A stretch of 64,000 nucleotides of DNA from Prorocentrum cordatum (lineage: Eukaryota > Sar > Dinophyceae > Prorocentrales > Prorocentraceae): the NCBI GenBank assembly GCA_963575745.1, contig CAUYUJ010005681.1, positions 83,680 to 147,679 of the forward strand. Direction: 5' to 3'. Position 1 is the stretch's first letter; each line of letters opens with the position of its first letter. Below, piece by piece: positions 10,620 through 21,500 of this stretch. The notes beneath the pieces are model-generated. The model saw only the letters and a program-made list of their open reading frames with translations, had not been told where the DNA came from and searched no databases. Both the position numbers and the translations under genes were made by a program.

Positions 10620-11162
10620 TCAGACTGACCGATGCATCACGCATGTTTGAATGTTGGCTGTCGCTCGTAGCTGGCATCGCCAAACAATGCTGTCCATGAC
10701 GACGTGCCTATTCGCTGTATAACCCAACTGCTTCGGGTTATGCTTGGAGATCACATTCCACGCAATGACAATACCCACGCGGTTACCCAAAAGGGGCACG
10801 AGTGGATCCAATGCATGTTCAATCACATTCCTTGTTGCTTTCATGTGTTTCGAACTGGACCCAGGAAAACAATCATTTATGGTGCCCCGGTGGCCTCTAC
10901 GGAAGGTGGCCCCTCTTAAGAACAAGGCCGCTGACTCATGCGATGACACGTTGACGGCGACATGGCTTGCATTTTTGTATTGCCCGAAGTCGCCGAGCTG
11001 GGCATTCTTGATGGCATGGTCGGTGAGTGTCGTGGAGGTGCCGAGCGAGTCGGCATTCGTAGTTCTGTGGGGCCGCAGCGGCACTCCGCTCACGAAGAGC
11101 TTGCCGCAACCGGGAACCACACCATCGTCGTAAATTAAAAAACAGCTTGAAGGCCCAAACAT
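10620..11162 (-). CDS. Hypothetical protein of unusual composition
   Basis: Unrecognised ORF of about 180 codons; I start at the first true ATG (complement of 11160-11162), although the frame stays open to 11330. Amino-acid usage looks protein-like (for example LLGNRVGIVIAWNVISKHN near the C-terminus, and a mix of His, Asn and Thr), unlike the Arg/Pro/Ala products of repeats. The segment from about 10533 to 11290 is visibly less GC-rich than both sides. It begins exactly where copy C breaks off, so it may be a separate insertion or a transferred fragment. No family could be named. Confidence 0.4.
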   Translation of the reverse strand: MFGPSSCFLIYDDGVVPGCGKLFVSGVPLRPHRTTNADSLGTSTTLTDHAIKNAQLGDFGQYKNASHVAVNVSSHESAALFLRGATFRRGHRGTINDCFPGSSSKHMKATRNVIEHALDPLVPLLGNRVGIVIAWNVISKHNPKQLGYTANRHVVMDSIVWRCQLRATANIQTCVMHRSV

Positions 11163-11680
11163 CCACGGGTCTCGACCTGTCGACCACTTCCACGGGATCG
11201 GCTTCTCATCCCGAGCCGTTCTCTGACGGCCCCGAGGCCCAGCAAGGGTCCTGAGAGGACGAAACCTATAAAAAACCCGCGTTTCGATTTGTTCGAGAGG
11301 CTCTATGTCTGGGGAAGCGTGTGCAAGCACGATCTGGATACGCTGCAGTTCGAGCCAGAGTGGCTACGGAGCGCCGCGGGGGGCCACAGTCCCGAGCGGC
11401 CTCCTGGTCGGGGGCGGGGCGGGGGGATGCGACCTCCCAGAGTGGCATGGGGGGGCCTCTCTGGCCAGGAGGCCTCTTCAGAGGACAGAAAACCCACCCC
11501 CCCTCATAGTCACCCCGACAAGCGGAGCCTGTTAGCGAACGCCCCCCAGGAAGGAATCGCGTTTCGTGGACGCCGGTTGTCGGAGGCTGGGTGGTTTTTC
11601 CTCCCTGGACTCTTCTCGGGGGTCCAGGCATACCAGGCGTCTCGACGAAACCGAGCAGAGGGCTGTAGTACATTTCGGCA

Positions 11681-12145
11681 TCCTCCTCCTCCTCCTCCTC
11701 CTCCTCCTCCTCCTCCTCCCCCTCCTCCTCCCCCTCCTCCTCCCCCTCCTCCCCCTCCTCCTCCTCCCCCTCCTCCAACGAACCACGGCTCGGGATGGCA
11801 CGCCGGGCCCGGGGGAGAGTGGTCGAGAGGTCGGGGGCCCGCGCCTCGAACAGGGTCGACCCGCGAACCCAGAAATGGATCTAGAATTGCCCCAGCGCTG
11901 GCCATATCCTCCTCCTCCTCCTCCTCCTCTCCGCCCCTCCTCTCCCTCCTCCTCCTCCTCCTCCTCCTCCTTCCTCTCTCCTCCTCCTCCTCCTACCTCT
12001 CCCCTCATCTTCCGCCTCCTCATCCTCTGTTCTCCTCCTCCTCGTTCTCCTCCTCCTCGTTGCTCATCAGCCCCTCCCCTCATCCTCCTCCTCCTCCTCC
12101 TCCTCCTCCTCCTCCTCCTCCTCCTCCTCCTCCTCCTCCTCCTCC
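11681..12145 (+). repeat. (CCT)n arrays
   Basis: Two CCT/CTC arrays (11681-11776 and 11908-12145) with interspersed CCC and TTC variants, separated by about 130 bp of ordinary GC-rich sequence. They generate spurious poly-Pro, poly-Ser, poly-Leu, poly-Gly and poly-Glu frames on the two strands. Confidence 0.9.
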
Positions 12146-12289
12146 AGGGAGCGCTCAGCCCAGACATCCGGCCGCTCACGCGCGGGCCCTCGCCGGGAGG
12201 AATGGGCAGCTGCAGCGCTCAAGGCATCGGTGGCGATGCTACTGTGCCGTGGAGCCGTGTGGTGCTTCTCTGCGCTGTGCCGTGCCAGA

Positions 12290-12800
12290 AGGCGCGCCGC
12301 GCGGTGTGCCAGGGGGACGCGCCACCGGACGCGCCACGGGAAGTTCCAGGGGGACGCGCCGCGGAACGTGCCAGTGGACGCGCCAGTGGACGCGCCAGGG
12401 GGACGCGCCGCGCGGTGTGCCCAGGGGAGGCGCCAGGGAACGTGCCAGGTATCGATGGTGATGCCACTGTGCCAGGGGCTGCGTTGTGCTTCTCTGCGCT
12501 GCGCCGCTCCGCGCAGTGACACGCCAGGGGGCGCGCCACGTGCTATGGGGACGCGCCACGGAACGTGCCAGGGGGACGCGCCACGGAACGTGCCAGGGGG
12601 ACGTGCTAGGGGACGTGCCAGGGGACTCGCCGCGCTATGTGCTAGGGGCCCAGGCGCCACGGAGCGTGCCAGGGGGACGCGCCACAGAACGTGCCAGGGC
12701 GACGCTCCAGGGGACGTGCGAGGGAGCGTGCCAGGGGACTCGCCGCGCGACGTACCCAGGGGAGGCGCCAGGGCACATGCCAGGGAACGCGCCCGAGGGT
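12290..12800 (+). repeat. GC-rich minisatellite
   Basis: Degenerate tandem repeat with units close to GGGGACGCGCCACGGAACG and TGCCAGG, roughly 24 bp per unit and half-units of about 12 bp. The array is open in all six frames, so ORFs over it are unreliable. Confidence 0.8.
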
Positions 12801-13893
12801 CACGACCCCTCGTAAGTCACGCTGCGTCCGCGCTCCCACGGCCCTGACAGGGCCTACACAATCATGTCCTCGGAGAGCTTCCAGGAGCGTGATGCTCGTC
12901 GCCAGTCCGAGGCTTCCTCCTGGAAGGCTTTGCTCCTCCCTGCCCCTTGATCATTGATGAATCACCAGGCGGCGGCGGATGCAATGGCCTTCGGCCCTCC
13001 CGCCACCGTGCCGAGGGTTGTCGATGGTCTCGGGGGGCCTCTTGGAGGGTTCTTGCGGGCATCTTGGGGGCCTCCAGGGGCCTCGTGGGGGCCTCTTCGG
13101 TGCCTCTTGGGCGCCTAGCTTCGAGGGGGGTCCAAGAAAGGCCCAGGAGGGCATCAAAAGCTCGCTGAGAGATATTCCAGGACAGCACCCTGGGACGCCC
13201 AAGGTAAGTGCAATCAAGTCCCCAGGGAGGTGGCGCCTCCAGAGCGAAGCCCTGAGAGGTTCGAAACACCTGCAGCCTCTACGCGGTAAGTCGGTGTAGT
13301 GTCGATGCGGCGGCGACCCTGTGCGCAGGCCTTCACGGTTGAACGACCCCAGTGGTGGCGAGCCGGCCCGTATCCAACGATCTGTGCTATCGGGAGGCCG
13401 CGATCTTTTCCTCTCGCATTTCTGGGAAACGTAACGCTAGAATTCACCGGATCCCGGGTTTGCCGAAGCTTTTTGACGGGCCCGCCCTGAGTTTTGACGG
13501 TCCAGCTTTCCTGGGATGTCTGCATCGGGAGCTCGCGTCAGATTTCAGACTGCCTCGTAATTTCCCTGACGGTCCCGTCAGGCCAACCCGAGCCCCCAGA
13601 ACCCGAGCCTCCCTTCCCCCGAGCGATGACGGCCGCTGCAGTTAGCCCGCGTAATACGGATGGGCAACCTTCCCAGGGTACCTTTGCATACCTGCCCCTT
13701 CGGCCCATCCTTAGCAGCCTTCGCTGGCCGACCTCTTTCGAACAACGTTAACATGGCCCTCCGAGGCCCTTCCATCCTTGCCGCGCATCCCTCTGATACG
13801 GGCTGACTGTGCTGGAGGGGTGGGGAGGGGACCCGTACCGTCACGATCCGCACCAGCGCCGACGTCGGCCCCCCCTCCTCCCACCCCCTTCTG
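12801..13893. other. No gene seen; short phased-repeat block
   Basis: It contains a CTTGG-type repeat block at about 13020-13150, and a GATGAATCACCAGGCGGCGG element at about 12955 related to elements in the 34-39 kb region. The rest (13150-13893) is unremarkable sequence in which no frame shows a recognisable motif. Confidence 0.5.
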
Positions 13894-14090
13894 TGCGGGA
13901 CGCAAAAACGACCACAGCCACTGCTTTTCTTTTGTTGCCGCCTTCCAGCCAGCAGAAACAAAGCAGTGGTTGTGGTCATTTTCGTTAAGCTTGGCACCAG
14001 GGAAATGACCACAACCACTGCTTCTTTTTCGGCCGGCTGGAAGGCGGCGCAAACAAGAAGTAGTGGCTGTGGTCATTTTCTTGTCCCGCA
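13894..14090. mobile_element. 197-bp palindromic MITE-like element
   Basis: The ends TGCGGGAC and GTCCCGCA are perfect inverted repeats, and the inverted match continues inward for about 32 bp with few mismatches. Inside are two 68-bp inverted copies of one unit (13910-13977 and 14007-14074). Each unit is itself bounded by inverted GACCACARCCACTGC, and GCCGCCTTCCAGCC in one is the exact complement of GGCTGGAAGGCGGC in the other. TTCT flanks both sides (13889-13892 and 14091-14094), with one extra G on the left, compatible with a target duplication. There is no coding capacity. Confidence 0.65.
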
Positions 14091-14528
14091 TTCTTCGCGT
14101 GGCTGACAAAACGCCGAAAGGCTTGAACCTCGGACCCCAGTTGAGTGTGGGGAGACCAGTGGGCATCGATACCGCTACGCCCCGGACCTCTCCTGGGGTG
14201 AGTTGTGGCCAGGATTTCGAAGCGAATCCATCGGTGGCGACGAGGGCCTCCCAGGAGGCCCAAAAATGGGGAAAACGGGCGGAGGGTAGCGGTATGGGTT
14301 CCTTTTCATATAGTTTGTCGTCGGCTCTCGTCGGTTTTCCAGCATCGGGATGCTCTCCAGCAGCATTGCCTCGCCCCAGAGGGCGCGTTTCCAGGGGTGC
14401 CCGATCCTTCCGAGGCGATTTTAGGCACTCAAGAATGGCGAGGCTAACAGATGGGATCGGACCCGCGAAGCGATCGGCGATTGCGGCTCGATGTGGAGCC
14501 CCAACAGACCGTGGCCTCGCCTCAGGGA

Positions 14529-14569
<41 letters not shown>

Positions 14570-15060
14570 TTTTTTCTTTTTTTTCCTTTTTTTTTTGTCT
14601 TTTTTTTTTTTTCTTTTTTTTTGTTTTTTTTCTTTCTTTTTTTTTTTTTTTTTTTTTATCCAGGGCCACCTGGACCTAACCCACACCCAGGCACGGCAGC
14701 TTTGAAAAAGGGGAATCCCACCAATGTTGGTTTTCCAAGTTCGCCCCCCCACCCCCCCTCCACCTCTACCCAAGACAGGCACGGCAGCTTGGAAAAAAAA
14801 AAGGGAGATCCAATTCCTTTTTTTTCAAGTTCGCCCCCCCCCCCCCCCTTTCTACAACAGACCGCAATTAAGGACCTCCCGCAGCTCCCAGAACAGAACC
14901 CAGGAAGCCTTTGAGGACCCCAAATCGTTGAATACCTAACGGAACTTACTGATTTCTCCGCTTCCGCAGTTCCTTTTCTGTGCGATTCCGAGGCATGCGC
15001 TGTGCCTCTAAGAGTCCCTGGATGCAAGAAGCGAAAAAAATGAGGCTCCATGAGCTAGTC
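14091..15060. other. No gene seen; poly-T tract and short direct repeat
   Basis: A T tract with scattered C and G interruptions runs from 14533 to 14657. After it, a segment with GCACGGCAGCTT, a run of A, and TTCAAGTTCGCCCCCCC (or close variant) occurs twice (about 14692-14750 and 14779-14840). No frame outside these shows protein-like composition. Confidence 0.6.
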
Positions 15061-15072
15061 CATCAAGCCCAG

Positions 15073-15127
15073 CTAGAACTGGAGCGCGCGCGAAGCGCGC
15101 GACAGTCCTTGTACTTATACATATACA

Positions 15128-15198
<71 letters not shown>

Positions 15199-15270
15199 GT
15201 GTGTATCTATACACATACATACATACACACATACATGCATACATGTGTACCTATATACATAGACATATAT
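15073..15270 (+). repeat. CTAGAAC hairpin element followed by (TA)n
   Basis: CTAGAACTGGA leads into a GCGCGCGC-GAA-GCGCGC stem, then short AC/TA-rich sequence and a (TA)n run at 15131-15192 followed by TATG/TACA repeats. It is one of three copies in the window; the others are at 17914 and 31098. Confidence 0.75.
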
Positions 15271-15359
15271 GGGAGGTCCCGGCCCCGTGGCCCCGGGCCG
15301 GGTACATGGAGCGCGCCCCTCTCCTGGGACGCCCCTCCGGCGGCCCCCGGGGCTCGGAC

Positions 15360-16640
15360 TCCGCCCAAGAGCATTCCCAAATCAGCCAAGACGGCTGACA
15401 GAGTGCACAGGAGGCCTCAAAGACGCCCCACGATGGCCTCAAGAAGGGCCAAGAGGCCCCCACGACGCCCCCAAAAAGGACCGACGAGGTCCCCCGGGTG
15501 GGCCCCGAAACGCAAAAATGGCCCCATACAAAAAATATGCATTTGTAGCATATTCGCCTATTGGGCTTTTCGCGCGTCCAAGTCGGCCCAAGAGATTCCC
15601 AAGACGGCCCAGTAGCCTCCCAAAGGAGCTCCAAGACTGCCACAGAGCGGCCCAAGACGGCCCAAGAGGCCCCCAAGACGGCCCAAGAGAGCTTCTAGAC
15701 GGGCCCAATAAGGGGTCCCAGAGAGGGAAAACCAAGTTCAAATTTCGAGCCTTCGGCCCCAAGAGGCCCCTAGGAGGTCACCAGAGCCTCCCCAGAGGTC
15801 CCTCGATGACACCGCGACAGCCCCGAGGCGCCCCAAGACGCCCCAAGAGGCACCCAAGCGGTCCCCCAAGAGGGCCCCGAGAGGCAAACATAGCCCCACT
15901 CCCTTCGCAAAACGTACATGTTTTACAAGATTCGCCTCTTGAGCTTTCACAGCGTCCAAGTCGGCCCAAGAGATTCCCGAGACGGCCCAGGAGGCTCCCA
16001 AGAGGGCTCCAAGACGGCCAAAGAGCGGCCCAAGACGGCCCAAGAGGCCCCCAGGACGGCCCAAGAGAGCTTCTGGACGGGCCAATAGGGGTTTCAAAGA
16101 AGGAAAACCCAATAGGGGTTTCAAATTTCGAGCTTTCGAGTCCAAGAGGCCCCTAGGAGGCCCTCGGGGGCCCCCAAGAGGCCCCCAGATCACACACGAC
16201 AGCCCCGAGGCGCCCCAAGACGCCCCAAGAGGCAGCCCAGAGGCCCCCCAAGAGGGCCCCGACAGCAAACATAGCCAAATTCTTTTCGTTAAACGTATGT
16301 TTTTCGCACATTCCCCTCCTCGGCTTCCGCAGCGTCCGAGTCGGCCCAAGGGATCCCCGAGACGGCCCAGGAGCCTCCCAAGAGGGCTCCCCAGACGGCC
16401 ACAGCGGGGCCCGCGACAGCCCCAGAGCGCCCCAGGACGGCCCAGGAGAGCTTCTGGAGGGGCCCACTAGGGATCCCAGAGAAGGAAAGCCAAGCTCAAA
16501 TTTCGACCCTTCGGCCCCAAGGGGCCCCTAGGAGGCCCCCCGCGGCCACCAAGAGGCCCCAAGAGGCCCCTGAGAGGCCCCCAAGAGGCCCCCAAAAGGC
16601 TCCCAAGAAGCTCCCAACCTCGTCGCATCACAGAGTGCCC
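15360..16640 (-). repeat. 10/11-bp phased repeat block, inverted orientation
   Basis: Units such as CCAAGAGGCCC and CCAAGACGGC, the reverse complement of the CTTGG family. AT-rich islands interrupt it at about 15525-15580, 15890-15950 and 16265-16320 (for example CAAACATAGCC), spaced about 370 bp apart. Open frames over it are repeat artefacts. Confidence 0.8.
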
Positions 16641-16649
16641 GACTGAACC

Positions 16650-16885
16650 CCCATCACCGAGCGAAGATTTCATTTAATGTCCCGCCCGCCCGCCCGGTGG
16701 TTGTGATATACTTTCACCAGCCTTGCCCAATCACAGAGTGAAGGTTGCGTTTAATGTCCTGCCTGCCCGACTGAACCCCTCCTTCAGTGAGGGAAGGTTT
16801 CAGTTAATGTCCCGCCCGCCCGGCTGGCGTCTGCGGTGGTTGTGATCCACTTCGCCCAACCTTGTCGCATCACAGAGTGATTCAA
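16650..16885 (+). repeat. Degenerate tandem repeat with TTTAATGTCC cores
   Basis: Several imperfect units of roughly 70-130 bp sharing CATCACAGAGTG, TT(T/C)AATGTCCCGCCCG and GGTTGTGAT elements. No gene or known element is apparent. Confidence 0.65.
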
Positions 16886-17905
16886 TGTCCCGCCCGTCGC
16901 CGTCGTCGTCGCCGTTGTCGTCGCAGGCGCCGCCGCAGGCGCCGGCGCCGTCGCGGGCCCGCGCTGGCGCCCGCCGTCGTCGTTTGCCAGCAGAGATTAG
17001 GGGGGGTGGGGGGGAGGGTGGGGTAGGGCGGGGGAGGTCTGGGCGGGTGGAGAGCCCCCGGTTATTCCGGGCGCGCGGGATGTAAGGGGGGGGAAGCCGC
17101 CCGGTTCCGACGTGTCGCGGGATGTTTCCCAAGCGAGTGGCCGTGAAACGCGCTCTCTCTGAATAAGGAAAGCCTCCCTGAGGGGCCAGACCCTGCCGCG
17201 TTCCTTTGTGTTTCGAGGCGAGGTGGGTGGCCCACGACCGGGCGTCCATTGGTCGCGAGACCTAGATTCCTTATCAAAGGTTTCTTTATCCAAGGCCCCC
17301 TCCGGCGCGCGGCGAGGACGAGGGGCCCGCGCAGGTGAACGCCCCCGCCTCGGACGCCGCGGGGCCCGCCGCCGACCCGCGCCGTTCGCGCGGGCGCGCG
17401 GCAGCGCCCGTGAATTCGTGGCATGACCACGCGGGTGTTCGCGCCCGCTCGAAGAGTTAAAAGGCCCCCTCCGTATCCCAGAAGCGCCCGGACTGTTTTA
17501 TCCCGGATCTTGAGATCCAAACGCCTATCCAGACTCAAGCGTGGACCCCGAGCCCCTAAACCAGAACATGCAGTTATTGTAATTGTTGCGCCATGCGCCC
17601 TCGGCCCGAAGCCTAATCCGAGCCTCGAACCCTATGCCTGACCCACACTGTTGCCCAAACCCGAGCCCTGATACTATTTCTGACACCCTGGGCCCTCGAC
17701 ATCCCAAGCCAAAATCCTAGCCATAAGCCGAGCTCTACCCTTACCACCAATCCCAGAACTGACCACATCTAAGCCTACCTGATCCCTGACCCTGACCCAG
17801 GTACTGACTCCGATCGCGCCTTAATTCACGGCTGCGCTGGCTTCGAAGTCTGCAGCTTCGAGCGTTTCGGAGCTTGCTTCTTCCGCTGCGCTATGCGTTC
17901 GATTT
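16886..17905. other. No gene seen
   Basis: GC-rich 16886-17420, then 17430-17830 in which short CCCTGA/CCCGAGCC-like words recur weakly. Open frames on both strands are Arg/Pro/Gly-rich and overlap one another. Nothing is supported as coding. Confidence 0.5.
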
Positions 17906-17913
17906 CAAGCTGG

Positions 17914-17966
17914 CTAGAACCTGAGTGTGCGCGACGCGCGCGCTGGTTCGTGTATATATCTCTAGA
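17914..17966 (+). repeat. CTAGAACC hairpin element, copy 2
   Basis: CTAGAACCTGAG, an alternating GC palindrome (GTGCGCGACGCGCGCGC), then GGTTCGTGTATATATCTCTAG. Same layout as the copies at 15073 and 31098, but with only a short TATATA stretch in place of a long (TA)n. Confidence 0.7.
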
Positions 17967-18195
17967 CACACCCACAACAAGAAAACATGAAACGACTGCA
18001 AACAACAACACGAAAAAGTGGACAGGTAGCCCCCGGACCAGCGCCTGTGTGCAGCTATTACTCCTCGACACACCCCTGGGCTGCGGTCCGTAACCCTTGT
18101 GGGCCGAGTGCTGGCATCCAGGCCCTGTCCACAGAGCGTACCATGGGCAAATGCCCCGAGGATCTCTCAGGGTCTGTCCTATCTTTTAGTCAGGG

Positions 18196-19194
18196 ATGGC
18201 CTCCACTGCGGGCAAGAGGCACGAGGACGCGCACGAGGGATGGCCTCCACTGCGGGCAAGAGTCATGATGCGCGAGGCCGCTGAGGCCTGGCCCTTCGGC
18301 GCGAGCCACTTCGGGAGCTTCTGGGTGCATGCCGCCGCGAGAGTCGTGTCACAGGGACACGCGCGCGTGTGTGGCGAAGGACAGGTGGCCGCCTTCGATG
18401 TTGGTATACAGATGTTCACGGTGTCCATTCGCGGCCAGGGGCGCATCGACGTCTCCAGAGCCCAGTTGAATTTCGGCCATGCAGCAGTAGTGCGACAGGC
18501 GCAAGCCTTCTTCAAAGCATTTCACCCTCCGGGGCACTTCATCTGGAACCTGGGACGCGATCGCCCCGACGAGGCGCTGCGGGGTATCACCGGCCCTGCC
18601 CGGCTCGACAGGGCGATTGCGTTCTGGCTTTTCTTTTTGCTGCAGGGGGCCTTGCAGCAGGTTCACGCCTTCTTGGACCTCCCCGAGACTGTCCCTCCCA
18701 TTGCGCGCCGCCTCCTCGACCTGAAAGTGACCGCCGACGACTGCCTCCTCCACGCCCAGGCCGAGCAAGCCCTGCTCCTGGCCGCGCTGCAGGGCTCCAC
18801 CGACCTCCTGCACCGGCTCATGTCCCGGGGGGTCCGCCCCGCGCTGAGGGCCGGAGACGGCTCCACTGCGCTGCACTTCGCCACGGCCGGGCGCCAACTT
18901 GCGTCCTGCCGTTTGCTGCTTGCCGCCCGCGCCAACCCTGGCGCACGGCGCGGCGCCGACGACGTGCGCTGTAACCCCGAGGTTCCTGTCCACATCGCCG
19001 CGAGCAGGGGCTTCGTCTCTGGCCTGCGCCTCCTCGTCGAGCACTCGGCCGGCTGCGGCATCAAGTGCGAGGACGTTAATCCCCTGGATATTGCGATGAT
19101 GGTGTTCGCGAGGCAGAAGGACAGGGCGAGCCCGGAGAGCTGCGCCGAGGGCGACCGCCCGCTTCTTGCGGTGTCAGTCGCCGCAGACCATTGA
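18196..19194 (+). CDS. Ankyrin-repeat protein, N-terminal part
   Basis: Frame of 332 codons. Residues ~221-288 hold ankyrin-type helices: DGSTALHFATAGRQLASCRL followed by LLAARANPGA, and VPVHIAASRGFVSGLRLLVE. A degenerate unit precedes them at ~190-215 (ALLLAALQGSTDLLHRLMSR). The first ~23 residues derive from a short direct duplication (GATGGCCTCCACTGCGGGCA at 18195 and 18238), so the ATG at 18265 is an equally good start. Ankyrin repeats mediate protein binding; the partner is unknown. The frame ends at 19194, while protein-like sequence continues in the next frame, so the gene is interrupted by a frameshift or an unrecognised intron near 19150-19200. Confidence 0.6.
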   Translation: MASTAGKRHEDAHEGWPPLRARVMMREAAEAWPFGASHFGSFWVHAAARVVSQGHARVCGEGQVAAFDVGIQMFTVSIRGQGRIDVSRAQLNFGHAAVVRQAQAFFKAFHPPGHFIWNLGRDRPDEALRGITGPARLDRAIAFWLFFLLQGALQQVHAFLDLPETVPPIARRLLDLKVTADDCLLHAQAEQALLLAALQGSTDLLHRLMSRGVRPALRAGDGSTALHFATAGRQLASCRLLLAARANPGARRGADDVRCNPEVPVHIAASRGFVSGLRLLVEHSAGCGIKCEDVNPLDIAMMVFARQKDRASPESCAEGDRPLLAVSVAADH

Positions 19195-20050
19195 TGGCCA
19201 CGAGTGCGGCAAGATGAACCAGGCGCTGGACAACTTGTTCGGGGCGAAGGGGGACTTGGCAACGGAGCAAACACTTGTCGAGGCGACTTTCGGTTTGCAC
19301 CTCTGGCAGACGGTCTACTGCTGGATGCTGTCAGACAAGGACGTGGGTTACGGCCAGGAGGGCACGCTTGTGGGCTGCGTGAGTGCCCCGAGCGGCCCTC
19401 TCCTCACTGCTGAGTTTGCTGGCCAGGCCTTCGCTTTCGGCAGCGCGTCCGAAGTGAGGGCTGAGAAGCCCCCCGGCCATGTCGCGGGCTTCCATATTGG
19501 CGAGGTGGTGTGCGCGGGCTTCACCAGCGAGCACGCTTCTGAGGTGACGGTGCTCGGGCCAGCCGTCGGCTCGAGCAACGAAGCGGACGTGCGCGTGCGG
19601 TGCAGGGACGGCGGTCGCCAAGTGGTGGGGGCCGCAGACCCGGCAAGAGAACGCGCGAGCATCGCGCCTTTCCGCGGCCTTGGGGAGGCGGCCCGCGCAC
19701 TGGCAGGGGGGGGGAAGAGCGCGGAGGTCCTGCTCGCCCTGGGCAGGCTCACGAACAGGATTTGCGTCGACCAGGCGGGCGAGAACGCCAAGGAGGCGCA
19801 GGCAGCACTGCGGCTCATGAGCGCTGGTGGCAGCTGCGCCGCAGAGACGCCCGAGGACTTGCAGCTGCGGAGCGTCGCCGCTCTCAGAGAGGTTGGCAGC
19901 CGCCTGCTTGCGCCGGACCATCTGCCACCGCCCATCCCGGCGGCCGTGGCCGTGAAGGGCAAGAAGTTCAAGCTTCATTACGCAGGTTCGCTGAAGTCGT
20001 GGCTGCGGGCTCAGCTCGAGATGGAGGCGGTCCACGTGCTCCTCGTGAGA
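19195..20050 (+). CDS. Continuation of the ankyrin-repeat gene, second frame
   Basis: Protein-like sequence in frame +2 (in phase with an ATG at 19214), starting DGHECGKMNQALDNLFGAKG and running to about VHVLLVRGG. It includes a stretch of alternating hydrophobic residues (GTLVGCVSAPSGPLL, GFHIGEVVCAGF) that looks like beta-structure. No family recognised. The frame stays open to 20290, but beyond about 20050 it turns Arg/Ser-rich while frame +1 becomes protein-like, which marks a second shift. Confidence 0.45.
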
Positions 20051-20514
20051 GGGGGTGCGAGCCGCCCTCGCTCGCGCTCCCGCGCGTGCGGGAGGCCGCC
20101 GAGGCAGCGCACAGGGCCGCGTCGTTTTCGGGGGGCCCAGCGCCACTGGTCGAGGTTCTCCGCTTCTGCGCGCGCGGAGCGCAGCAGGGGCTGGGCCAGC
20201 CCATCCTGCACGACGCGGTGGAGCAACTCTCGCAGCTGGTGGCTTCCGAGACTTGCGCGAAGCTCCTGTTCACGCCGGTCGCGCGGCTGATAGTCGAGTG
20301 GCACTCGCCCTCGTTCCGCGACAAGGCAGCGCCCGACGTGCTGGCGAGCGCCAGCAGCGCCCGCCTGCTGGTGGAGCAGGTGAGGGAGTCGCTTCTGGCG
20401 GCGCTGGCAGCTCTTAGAAAGTCGCACGCAGGGGGCGGTGCGATTTCGCCCGCGCTGGAGGAGCAGCTCCAAGAACTCCCGCAGATCATGGATATGCTGG
20501 AAAAAACTTGCTGA
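20051..20514 (+). CDS. Continuation of the ankyrin-repeat gene, helical region
   Basis: Frame +1 from about 20051. Leu/Ala-rich and predicted helical, e.g. LGQPILHDAVEQLSQLVASE and LLVEQVRESLLAALAALRKS, ending MDMLEKTC at a TGA. The stop lies just after a run of six A (20501-20506). One added base there would open the next frame, which is also protein-like, so the end is probably a homopolymer indel, either a real mutation or a sequencing error. Confidence 0.45.
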
Positions 20515-20870
20515 CGCGCTTGTTCCTGGCACTGCACGGCCCGGCGCAGCGACCTGCGCGGGCGCGCGAGCCGGCCCAGCTCCGGGCCCGCGCCAGCGAG
20601 CGAGCGCAGTCGTGCGAAGAGCTCGCCCGCGGATTCGAGCGCAGCCACGCGATCGATCCCGACAATCTTGATTGGAAGGCACTCTCGGGCGACTTCATGA
20701 CACGCGGGAAGAACTACAGGAGCATGGCCAGGGACAAGGCGAAGTGGAAAGCCGCTCGCATGCGCGAGTCCTTCGATATGTCGGCAAGTTTCGCGCAGCT
20801 AGTGAAGGGGTGCAGGCGCGGCTTCCGAGGCGCGCAGTCAGCGAACAGCCCCGAGTGCCCTGATCGCGGA
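20515..20870 (+). CDS. Continuation of the ankyrin-repeat gene, C-terminal part
   Basis: Frame +3, with protein-like segments such as RSHAIDPDNLDWKALSGDFM and RESFDMSASFAQLVKGCRRG. The frame is open to 21359, but protein-like character fades after about 20870. Together the four pieces would form a protein of roughly 850-890 residues. It is either a recently decayed gene or an intact gene with assembly indels; the sequence alone cannot decide. Confidence 0.4.
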
Positions 20871-21500
20871 CCTACTAACCACATCGACTTCCCTCCACCC
20901 TCCTGTCTGCCACGTGATCCGAGCCAGGCGAACGGCGACTCGGACGATTCCTCGCAGTACCACTTCGCCCCTGAGGAGACAACGCCTTTCCGGCATTGGG
21001 CCGTGGTCGCCCAGATCGAAGAGAGAGAGGGCAGCGGGGCATTGATCGCGTCGACATCGCATGGCCAGCTAATCCGAGCCCCCCTCGCTGGAACGGCCGA
21101 GGGGAGGGCCGACGCTTTGCCAGGCCGAACCCTTGTCATCCTGTGCCCCCTGCTCCACCGCAGCAGCCCCGACGCCAGTGGTTACAGCTCTGGGGGGTGG
21201 CCCGGCGGCTCCAAACAGACGGCGCCGGTCCCGGAAGGACCTTCAGGCTTCTTCTGCGAGCATACGTGGAAGCCCCGGGCGCGTGGGCCCCGTAGTGGCG
21301 GAAGAGGTGCTGGGGGCCCTCCCCAGACTGGCGCCCTCCCAGGACATCCGACGCCGTGATTTCTCACAGCGTCGGTCCCCAGAGGTCCCGACACCTCCCC
21401 CAGGACCGGTCATTTCGTCCTGGGCCGTTTTTTGACGGCCCCCCAGGGGCCGAAAACGGGCGAACAAATCATGTAGTGTTCTTTGTCGCGACGCTGTAGA
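20871..21500. other. No clear gene
   Basis: The open frame continuing from the ankyrin gene becomes Ser/Pro/Gly-rich with no motif. 21330-21500 holds no frame of interest and ends with stops in the frame used by the next possible exon. Confidence 0.45.

Noticed and set aside
13255-13275. GGTTCGAAAC resembling a tRNA B box (also GGTTCGAATAGG near 45253)
   Set aside because: No matching A box, acceptor stem or T-arm pairing nearby.
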